A DNA stretch of 21,363 nucleotides from NCBI GenBank assembly GCA_029961005.1, contig JASBVW010000002.1, forward strand, positions 1-21,363. Direction: 5' to 3'. Origin of the DNA: Bacillota bacterium. Lineage in GTDB: Bacteria > Bacillota > UBA5301 > JASBVW01. Made by a program: the position numbers and the translations under genes. Under the pieces are notes generated by a model, which made no database searches, was not told where the DNA came from, and was given only the letters and a program-made list of their open reading frames with translations. This document shows, one piece after another, positions 13,176-19,826 of the stretch (the first letter of the stretch is position 1; each line of letters opens with the position of its first letter).

Positions 13176-15164
13176 GTGCCCAGAGAAGTAATCTTGAGCA
13201 ACGGTCGGCTGCTGGTAGCCTTCGACGCTCACCTCAACCTGAGGGACCTCTATTACCCCTTCCTCGGCTCCACCAACCACCTGATGGGCCATCCCAGCCG
13301 ACTGGGGGTGTGGGTGAGCGGGCAGTTCACCTGGCTGAACGGCGAATGGCAGACTTCCATCCAGTACGCGCCCAGGAGCCTGGTTGCGCGGATCGAGACC
13401 GCCCATCCCCGGCTGGACCTCCGCCTGGAGATCTCCGCCGCCGTCCACTACCGGGAGAACCTCTATGTGCAGAGGGTGGTGGTGCACAACCTGGCCCGGG
13501 AGGAGCGGGAAGTGAGGCTCTTCTTCCACCACGACCCGCACATTTATGAGACCGCAATTGGCAATACTGCCTTTTACGATCCTGAATTGCGCGCCCTTCT
13601 CCACTATAAGCGCGACCGCTACTTCCTGGTCAACGGCCTGACCCAGTCGGGGGAAGGGATCTTCGAATACGCCACCGGCACCAAAGAGTACCGGGGTTAT
13701 GAGGGAACGTGGCGCGACGCCGAAGATGGGCGCCTGGAGGGCAACCCCATCGCCCCCGGTTCCGTCGACAGCACGGTGAGCTTCCGCCTCTCCGCGGGCC
13801 CGGGAGAAAAGGCCGTGCTGTACTACTGGATCGCTGCGGGCACGCGTTACAAAGAAGTGGCGCAGCTGAACGCCTGGGTGCTCAAGAACCGGCCTGAACG
13901 CTTGCTCCAGGAGACCGAACAGTACTGGCGGACCTGGCTCTCCCGCCAGAAGCACGACTTGACCGGGCTCTCGCCGGAGATGGTGGAGCTATTCTACCGC
14001 AGCCTGCTCATCATGAAGGCTCACAGCGACCGCAATCGAGGGGGAATCGTCGCGTCCGCCGATTTCGACATCCTGGAGTTTTCGCGCGACCACTACGGCT
14101 ACGTTTGGCCGCGGGACGGCGCCTTGGTGGCTCTAGCCTTGAGCGAGGCCGGCTACGACGAACCCGCCCGGGAGTTCTTCCAGTTCTGCCGGGAGGTGAT
14201 CACCGAAAGGGGATTTCTCCTCCATAAATACTCTTCGGACGGGTCAGCCGGCTCCAGCTGGCATCCCTGGGTGGAAGGGGGGGAGCCGCAATTCCCCATC
14301 CAAGAAGACGAGACAGCCCTGGTCCTCTACGCCCTGGACCGCTATTACCGCCGCTTCAAGGACCTGGAGCTGGTGGAGTCCGCCTACCATCGGCTGGTAG
14401 AGAAGGCGGCCCGGTTCATGGCTGGCTATCGCGATGAGACCACCGGCCTCCCCAAGCCCAGCTACGACCTGTGGGAGGAGCGGCGAGGCGTCCTCGCCTA
14501 CACCTCGGCCACAGTTTGGGCCGGGCTGCGGTCTGCCGCCCGGCTGGCCCTCCTCTTGGGCCGGAGCGAAGACGCGCATCATTGGCGAAAAGCCGGTGCA
14601 GAGGTGCGGGAGGCCGTCTTGCACCACCTCTACGACCCCAGACTGGGCCGCTTTTTGCGCCTGATCCTTCCCCGGCCGGAAGGGGAGCCGGCCAAAGACT
14701 TCACCCTCGACTCCAGCCTCTGGGGCCTTTTCGCCTTCGGGCTCCTGCCCGCCCACGACCCGCGCATGGAGCGGTCTTTCCAGGCAGTGGTAGAAAGGCT
14801 GTGGGTCAAGGAAGGGGTGGGCGGCCTGGCCCGGTACGAGCAAGACCGGTACTTTGCCGTGGAGGGGCTAAATCCGGAAACCGTACCCGGCAACCCCTGG
14901 GTGGTCTGTACGCTGTGGCTGGCCCAGTGGCACATCGCCCGCGCCCGCTCACTCCAGGACCTGCTCCCGGCTTACCGCCTCCTGGAGTGGACGGTCCAGC
15001 GCGCCAGCCCCAGCGGGATCCTCCCCGAGCAGGTTCATCCCCTGACGGGGCGCCCTCTTTCCGTAGCCCCCCTGACCTGGTCACACGGCACCTTTGTCCT
15101 GACCGCCCTTCAGTACGCGCGGCGGGCGCGGGCCCTCACCGCACAGGAGCGAGGTAGACGATGA
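13176..15164 (+). CDS. GH15 glucoamylase-like glycoside hydrolase
   Basis: Inverting exo-hydrolase releasing beta-glucose from non-reducing ends of alpha-glucan. In 662 residues: an N-terminal beta-sandwich of about 260 residues (EVILSNGRLLVAFDAHLNLR, DLYYPFLGSTNHL), then the (alpha/alpha)6 barrel with HYGYVWPRDGALVALALSEA. The general acid is probably E434 in SYDLWEER and the general base E618 in LPEQVHPL followed by PLTWSHGTF. No signal peptide, so intracellular, unlike secreted starch-degrading glucoamylases. Relatives in this family also include trehalase-type and dextran-type enzymes, so the exact substrate is inferred from context. GTG 13176 has GGGGGAG 6-7 nt upstream. Its stop overlaps the next start as ATGA, so the two are translationally coupled. 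Confidence 0.88.
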   Translation: MPREVILSNGRLLVAFDAHLNLRDLYYPFLGSTNHLMGHPSRLGVWVSGQFTWLNGEWQTSIQYAPRSLVARIETAHPRLDLRLEISAAVHYRENLYVQRVVVHNLAREEREVRLFFHHDPHIYETAIGNTAFYDPELRALLHYKRDRYFLVNGLTQSGEGIFEYATGTKEYRGYEGTWRDAEDGRLEGNPIAPGSVDSTVSFRLSAGPGEKAVLYYWIAAGTRYKEVAQLNAWVLKNRPERLLQETEQYWRTWLSRQKHDLTGLSPEMVELFYRSLLIMKAHSDRNRGGIVASADFDILEFSRDHYGYVWPRDGALVALALSEAGYDEPAREFFQFCREVITERGFLLHKYSSDGSAGSSWHPWVEGGEPQFPIQEDETALVLYALDRYYRRFKDLELVESAYHRLVEKAARFMAGYRDETTGLPKPSYDLWEERRGVLAYTSATVWAGLRSAARLALLLGRSEDAHHWRKAGAEVREAVLHHLYDPRLGRFLRLILPRPEGEPAKDFTLDSSLWGLFAFGLLPAHDPRMERSFQAVVERLWVKEGVGGLARYEQDRYFAVEGLNPETVPGNPWVVCTLWLAQWHIARARSLQDLLPAYRLLEWTVQRASPSGILPEQVHPLTGRPLSVAPLTWSHGTFVLTALQYARRARALTAQERGRR

Positions 15165-17224
15165 ACGCAAAACCGGGCAGCGCAAAGGCAAGCGAACGCC
15201 TTCCACCTTTGGAGTGGGGTCCTTCGGCTTGGCCCACCTTCACGGAGGGGATCAAAAGAGAGTGGCTGGTCGCCAACGGCCTGGGAGGATTCGCCTTCGG
15301 CACGATCATCGGGGCCAATACCAGGCGCTACCACGGCCTGCTGGTCGCCGCCCTCCAGCCGCCGGTGGACCGCCGACTGCTCCTGGCCAAATTGGAGGAG
15401 GAGGTGTGCACCGGGGCAGGAGAGGTCTTCGCCTTGGGGGCCAACCAGTACCCCGGGGTCGTGCACCCGCAAGGCTTTCGCTACCTGCGGCACTTTGCCC
15501 TGGACCCCCTCCCTACCTTTTTTTACGATCTGCAAGGGCGTTTTCTGGAAAAGACGATCTGGATGGTCTACGGGCGCAATCAGACCGCCATCCGCTACCG
15601 CTACCTCTGGGGAGACGCGCCCCTGACGCTCCGCCTCTTGCCGCTGGTGACCTGCCGGGATTACCACCACGTTCTACAGGCCAACGACTGGCCTTTCTAC
15701 CAGGAAACCCCGGCCCCAGGGGCGGTACTCCTGGAGGCGTACCCCGGAGCTCCCCTCCTGAGCCTGGAGGTCTCCCCCGGGCGTTACCAAGCCGCCCCCC
15801 GCTGGTATTATCACCTGGAATACCCGGTGGAAGCGGAGCGGGGGCTAGAGGCCAGGGAGGACCTCTTCAACCCGGGGGTCTTCACCCTGGAGCTGAGACC
15901 TGGCCAGAGCGCCTTGGTCCTGGCCACCGCCTGGCGGAGCAGAGACGAGCTGCCCCTGCAAGCGCCCCAGGCGGGGAGATCGGGACGGGGGGGTGCCCCT
16001 GCCCCCGAAGCGGAGGCGGAGCGCCTGCGGGAGGTGGAAGCCCGCTCCGGCCTGCGCCATCCTTTCCTCCGCCGGTTGGTGCGGGCAGGGGACGCCTTTT
16101 TGGTCCGGCGCCAGTCCAGCGGCGGCTGCTCCCTCCTGGCCGGCTATCCCTGGTTCACCGATTGGGGCCGCGACACCATGATCGCCCTCCCCGGCCTGGC
16201 CCTGGTGCCCCGCCGGTTCGCCGAGGCGCGCTCCGTCCTGGAGACCTTCCTTCGCTACACCCGGGAGGGGCTGCTCCCCAACCTCTTCACGGACGCCGGA
16301 GGGGAGCCGGAGTACCACGCGGCCGATGCCCCCCTCTGGTTCTTCTGGACGAGCTATAAATACTGGTGCTACACGCACGACAGGGAGTTTGTCTGTGAGG
16401 CGCTCTACCCCGCCCTGGTGGCCATTGCCGAGGCCTACCTGGGCGGGACCCAGTTTGGGGTCCGCGTGGAGGCAGACGGCTTGGTGGCAGCGGGAGAGCC
16501 GGGCTGGGCCCTGACCTGGATGGACGCCCGCGTGCACGGACGCCCCGTCACCCCCCGGGCGGGCAAGCCGGTGGAGATCAACGCCCTGTGGTATAACGCC
16601 CTGCGCACCCTGGAGTTCCTGGCCGGCCGGGTGCGCCGGGAGAGGCGGGCCGCTGCTGCCTATCGCCGCCTGGCCCTGCGCACTCGCTCCGCTTTTCAGA
16701 GCCGTTTCTGGAATGAGGAGACCGGCTACCTGTACGACGTGGTGGACACCCCGGAGGGGCGGAACGATCCCGCCCTGCGCCCCAACCAGCTCTTGGCCCT
16801 CAGCTTGCCCTTTGCCCCCTTGCGCGGCCGGCCCGCGGCCGCGGTCTTCCAGGCGGTCTGCCGGGAATTGCTGACACCCTACGGCCTGCGTACCCTCTCC
16901 CCCCGCCATCCCCACTATCAAGGGCGTTACGAAGGCGGGCCGGAGGAGCGGGACGCCGCCTACCACCAAGGCACCGTTTGGCCTTGGCTTTGGGGGCCGT
17001 TTCTGGACGCCTTTCACCGCCTTTTCCCGGCGGAGGAAGAGAGCGCCGCCCTGGCCTGGCAATGGCTGGCCCCCCTCCGCCGGCACTTGGAAGAGGGGGG
17101 CCTGGGGTTCGTCGCCGAGCTGTTTGACGGCGACCCGCCTTACACGCCGCGCGGCTGCCCGGCGCAGGCCTGGTCGGTGGCAGAGCTTTTGCGGGCCGCC
17201 GTAGAAGATCTGGGGATGCGGTGA
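15161..17224 (+). CDS. Archaeal-type glycogen debranching enzyme (amylo-alpha-1,6-glucosidase, GH133-like)
   Basis: Removes alpha-1,6 branch points of glycogen. The 687-residue protein has an N-terminal GDE_N domain starting with the diagnostic EWLVANGLGGFAFGTIIGAN followed by TRRYHGLLVA, a linker near residue 280, and a C-terminal (alpha/alpha)6 GDE_C domain with WFTDWGRDTMIALPGLAL (about 330-348), a DARVHGRPVTPRAGKPVEIN stretch, and YHQGTVWPWLWGPFLDAF. No signal peptide: cytosolic. The ATG at 15161 overlaps the glucoamylase stop by 4 nt and has GGAGCGAGG upstream. It ends 1 bp from the convergent end of the next gene, with no visible terminator between. Local GC is very high, with very few A/T third positions. 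Confidence 0.92.
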   Translation: MNAKPGSAKASERLPPLEWGPSAWPTFTEGIKREWLVANGLGGFAFGTIIGANTRRYHGLLVAALQPPVDRRLLLAKLEEEVCTGAGEVFALGANQYPGVVHPQGFRYLRHFALDPLPTFFYDLQGRFLEKTIWMVYGRNQTAIRYRYLWGDAPLTLRLLPLVTCRDYHHVLQANDWPFYQETPAPGAVLLEAYPGAPLLSLEVSPGRYQAAPRWYYHLEYPVEAERGLEAREDLFNPGVFTLELRPGQSALVLATAWRSRDELPLQAPQAGRSGRGGAPAPEAEAERLREVEARSGLRHPFLRRLVRAGDAFLVRRQSSGGCSLLAGYPWFTDWGRDTMIALPGLALVPRRFAEARSVLETFLRYTREGLLPNLFTDAGGEPEYHAADAPLWFFWTSYKYWCYTHDREFVCEALYPALVAIAEAYLGGTQFGVRVEADGLVAAGEPGWALTWMDARVHGRPVTPRAGKPVEINALWYNALRTLEFLAGRVRRERRAAAAYRRLALRTRSAFQSRFWNEETGYLYDVVDTPEGRNDPALRPNQLLALSLPFAPLRGRPAAAVFQAVCRELLTPYGLRTLSPRHPHYQGRYEGGPEERDAAYHQGTVWPWLWGPFLDAFHRLFPAEEESAALAWQWLAPLRRHLEEGGLGFVAELFDGDPPYTPRGCPAQAWSVAELLRAAVEDLGMR

Positions 17225-17225
17225 G

Positions 17226-17654
17226 CTATTCCTTAGCCTCCGCCTTTCCGGCTTCCTCTTCCTCCTCCTCGCTCTGGTAGAGGGTGGCCCCGCAGTTGGG
17301 GCACGAAAGCTCTTCCTCTTCCGCCAGGAGGTCTTCATCCAGGTAGACGGTCTCGTGGCAGTTGGGGCACTCCATCTCCACGTAGCCGTCCTCCTCGTCG
17401 CCGTAGATCTCGTCCTCCAGCTCGCTCAGGTCTTCATCCACGGCTTCCAGGTAACCTTCTATTTCAGTCTGCGAGCGGTCCAGCTCTTCCAGGGCCTCCC
17501 CCACCTCGTCAAAGACGGCGAGCATATTCTCCCACACGGTGCGGGCCTTCTCGTCTTTGGCCAGAAAATCGGCCCCGTCGATCAGGCCCTTCAGGTAAGC
17601 CACCTTCTCCTTTACGCGCTTCACTCTCCTGGTCGCCTCCTTTTCCTCGCCCAT
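17226..17654 (-). CDS. Acidic zinc-ribbon protein with CD1247-type N-terminal domain, function unknown
   Basis: A 142-residue protein. The basic helical N-terminus (RRVKRVKEKVAYLKGLIDGA) is followed by a coiled-coil-like acidic helix (AVFDEVGEALEELDRSQTEI), then EDLSELEDEIYGDEEDGYVE, two CPNC knuckles (MECPNCHETVYLDEDL and LSCPNCGATLYQ) forming one zinc ribbon, and a poly-Glu tail. This resembles the CD1247 N-terminal domain family found beside efp in Clostridia. No enzyme motif; a role in protein or nucleic-acid contacts is a guess. ATG 17654 has AAAGGAGG upstream with a long spacer (11 nt). It lies 31 bp after efp in the same operon and converges on the glucan cassette with a 1-bp gap. Confidence 0.75.
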   Translation of the reverse strand: MGEEKEATRRVKRVKEKVAYLKGLIDGADFLAKDEKARTVWENMLAVFDEVGEALEELDRSQTEIEGYLEAVDEDLSELEDEIYGDEEDGYVEMECPNCHETVYLDEDLLAEEEELSCPNCGATLYQSEEEEEEAGKAEAKE

Positions 17655-17685
17655 AGTATCCCTTCCCTCCTTTGCCGTTATCCCG

Positions 17686-18243
17686 TTACGCCCTGGACAG
17701 ATACTGGCCGGTTCTGGTGTCTACCTTGATCACGTCGCCCACGTTGATGAAGAGGGGCACCTGCACTACCGCCCCCGTCTCCAGGACGGCCGGCTTGGAA
17801 CCGCCGCTGGCCGTGTCGCCCCGCAGCCCCGGATCGGTCTCCACCACCTTCAGCTCCACTGCGGTGGGCAGCTCGACCCCGATGGGCTGACCCTCGTAAA
17901 ACTGGACCAAAATCGTCATGTTCTCTTTGAGAAACTTCTTGGCCTCGCCCAGCATCTGTTCGCTGAGAGAAACCTGCTCATAGCTGGACAGGTCCATGAA
18001 GTGGTGCTCGTCTCCGGAAGCGTACAAGTACTGCATCTCCCTGGTCTCCACGTGGGCCTGCTGGACCTTCTCCCCCGCCCGGAAGGTGCGCTCCAGCACG
18101 GCCCCCGTCCGCACGTTCTTCAGCTTGGTGCGGACAAAGGCCGCCCCCTTGCCCGGTTTGACGTGGAGAAACTCCACCACGCTGTAGACCTCTCCGTCCA
18201 CCTCGATGGTCAGCCCCGTGCGCAAGTCGTTGACCGAGATCAC
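17686..18243 (-). CDS. efp: Elongation factor P
   Basis: Relieves ribosome stalling at polyproline by entering between the P and E sites. The 185-residue length is canonical, with three beta-barrel domains: the N-terminal KOW-like domain with the tip loop HVKPGKGAAFVRTKL, where K32 is the residue modified in Bacillus-type EF-P; a central OB domain (MQYLYASGDEHHFMDLSSYE); and the C-terminal signature GLRGDTASGGSKPAVLETGA with VPLFINVGDVIKVDTRTG. The GTG at 18243 has GGAGGAG 5-6 nt upstream. The 43-bp gap after the peptidase gene is AT-rich but shows no paired promoter hexamers; I read it as an open ribosome-loading leader within the operon. Confidence 0.97.
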   Translation of the reverse strand: MISVNDLRTGLTIEVDGEVYSVVEFLHVKPGKGAAFVRTKLKNVRTGAVLERTFRAGEKVQQAHVETREMQYLYASGDEHHFMDLSSYEQVSLSEQMLGEAKKFLKENMTILVQFYEGQPIGVELPTAVELKVVETDPGLRGDTASGGSKPAVLETGAVVQVPLFINVGDVIKVDTRTGQYLSRA

Positions 18244-18286
18244 ATCTGCTCCTCCATTCTAAAAATTTATTATTCTTAAAAGCCAG

Positions 18287-19351
18287 TTAAAGCAGCAACA
18301 GTTCCCGGGTAAAGCTGGTCAAAACTTCACATCCATTCTCCGTCACCAGCACCATATCCTCTATCCTCACCCCGCCCCATTCCGGTATGTAGATACCCGG
18401 TTCTACGGTGATCACCATTCCCGGCCGCAGCACCTCTTCGGAAGAAGGGCCCACCACGGGCCGCTCATGTACCTCCCGGCCCACTCCGTGCCCCAAACCA
18501 TGGCCAAAGTACTCTCCCAGCCCGCTCTCTTCGATGACGCGCCGGGCGGCGGCATCCACCTCCCGGGCTACTCGGCCGGGGCGGACCGCTCGTATCCCTT
18601 CTTGCTGGGCCAACCGCACCAATTCATAAACCTCTCTTTGTCGGGCATCAACCTCCCCCAGGGCAAAGGTGCGGGTGAGGTCGGAAGCGTAACCCCGATA
18701 GAGGGCACCGCAATCGATGGTCACCAACTCTCCCTTCCTCAAACGGCGCTGGGAGGCCACCCCGTGGGGCAAGGCGCCCCGAGGCCCCGAGGCTACGATG
18801 GTGTCAAAGGCGGGGGCCGCCGCCCCCCGGCGGCGCAGGCTAAACTCCAGCTCTAAAGCCAGCTCGCTCTCTCTCCGCCCGTCCGCAATCAGAGCAAACA
18901 CTTCGCGCAGGGCCCCCTCCGCTATGGCGATGGCCTGTCTGATTAAGGCCAACTCCCCTTCTTCTTTCACCGCCCGCAGGCCTTCCACAGTGCCGCTGAC
19001 CTCCCGCCAGCGCACCTCCGGCAGCTCCCGCTCCCAGGCGCGGAAGCGCTGGACCGTCAAGTGATCCGCCTCGAAACCTACCTCCTGCGCCCCCCAGGAG
19101 CGCAAAACTCCCGCCAGATCCTGGACTGGCTCCCGGCCGCTCCGCCGCACCTCCACCCCTGGCGCCTCCTCTTTGGCCTGCTCCACGTAGCGGGCGTCGG
19201 TCAACAAGACGGCCTCTTCCCGGCTCAATAAAAGCAGGCCGGAGCTCCCGGTAAAACCGGTGAGATAGGCCCAGTTAACCGGCGCGGTTACTATAAACGC
19301 GTCCAAGCCCTGCTCCTGCAGGTAGGAGCGCATCTTCGCCAGCCTCTGCAT
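18287..19351 (-). CDS. pepP: M24 family Xaa-Pro peptidase
   Basis: Cytosolic metallopeptidase that cleaves next to proline; this locus matches the B. subtilis yqhT position between aroQ and efp. It has 354 residues with an N-terminal creatinase-like domain (VTAPVNWAYLTGFTGSSGLL) and a C-terminal pita-bread domain. All five metal ligands are readable: D213 (TIDCGALYRGY), D224 (ASDLTRTFALG), H288 (FGHGLGHGVG), E317 (ITVEPGIYIP) and E331 (GVRIEDMVLV). The catalytic HGVAS and HERP histidines are also present. The ATG at 19351 directly abuts the aroQ stop (TAGATG), so translation is probably coupled. Aminopeptidase P versus prolidase cannot be settled from sequence alone. Confidence 0.92.
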   Translation of the reverse strand: MQRLAKMRSYLQEQGLDAFIVTAPVNWAYLTGFTGSSGLLLLSREEAVLLTDARYVEQAKEEAPGVEVRRSGREPVQDLAGVLRSWGAQEVGFEADHLTVQRFRAWERELPEVRWREVSGTVEGLRAVKEEGELALIRQAIAIAEGALREVFALIADGRRESELALELEFSLRRRGAAAPAFDTIVASGPRGALPHGVASQRRLRKGELVTIDCGALYRGYASDLTRTFALGEVDARQREVYELVRLAQQEGIRAVRPGRVAREVDAAARRVIEESGLGEYFGHGLGHGVGREVHERPVVGPSSEEVLRPGMVITVEPGIYIPEWGGVRIEDMVLVTENGCEVLTSFTRELLLL

Positions 19352-19819
19352 CTACTTTCCCTTCCCGCGGGGTTCCCGCTGACTGCGCACCAGTTCTGCG
19401 GCAGCCCGCAGGCCCAGCTCGTAACTGAGGGGCCCAAAGCCGGCAATCTGCCCGGCACAGACCGGTGCAATGACGGAATGGCGCCTCCATTCCTCTCGGC
19501 CTGCGATGTTGGTCATGTGCACCTCTACCGCCGTCACGGAAGCGGCTGCCACCGCGTCGCGGATGGCAAAGCTGTAATGGGTGTAAGCGCCGGGATTGAT
19601 CACTACGGCATCCGCCTTTAAGCGCGCCTCGTGGATCAGGTCGATAATCTGCCCCTCCGAGTTGGACTGCACGCAGTCCACTTCCACCCCCAGCTCCGCC
19701 CCCAACTCCTGCAGGCGCTGGTTGATCTCGGCCAAAGTAGAGGGCCCGTAGAGCTCCCGTTCGCGGACTCCCAACAAGTTGAGATTGGGCCCGTGGATGA
19801 CCAGGATGCGCGGCTTCAC
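19352..19819 (-). CDS. aroQ: 3-dehydroquinate dehydratase, type II
   Basis: Third step of the shikimate pathway: 3-dehydroquinate to 3-dehydroshikimate. The 155-residue length is typical of the dodecameric type II enzyme. Motifs: IHGPNLNLLGVRERELYG with catalytic Y24, QSNSEGQIIDLIHEA, NPGAYTHYSFAIRDA with N75 and H81, and VEVHMTNIAGREEWRRHSV, where H100 and R107 fit the substrate pocket. The usual SN after the histidine is TN here. GTG 19819 has AGGAG 4 nt upstream and lies 7 bp after the aroKB stop. It forms an aromatic-pathway pair with the upstream fusion. Confidence 0.96.
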   Translation of the reverse strand: MKPRILVIHGPNLNLLGVRERELYGPSTLAEINQRLQELGAELGVEVDCVQSNSEGQIIDLIHEARLKADAVVINPGAYTHYSFAIRDAVAAASVTAVEVHMTNIAGREEWRRHSVIAPVCAGQIAGFGPLSYELGLRAAAELVRSQREPRGKGK

Positions 19820-19826
19820 CCTGCTC

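Noticed and set aside
15845..17338. A 497-codon open frame on the minus strand opposite the debranching enzyme
   Set aside because: Antisense to a gene with full GDE motifs; product is low-complexity Gly/Arg/Pro-rich without recognisable domains.
18244..18286. Promoter before efp in the AT-rich gap
   Set aside because: TAGAAT resembles a -10, but the best -35 (TGGCTT, 18 bp) matches poorly and the start would fall in the ribosome-binding site.
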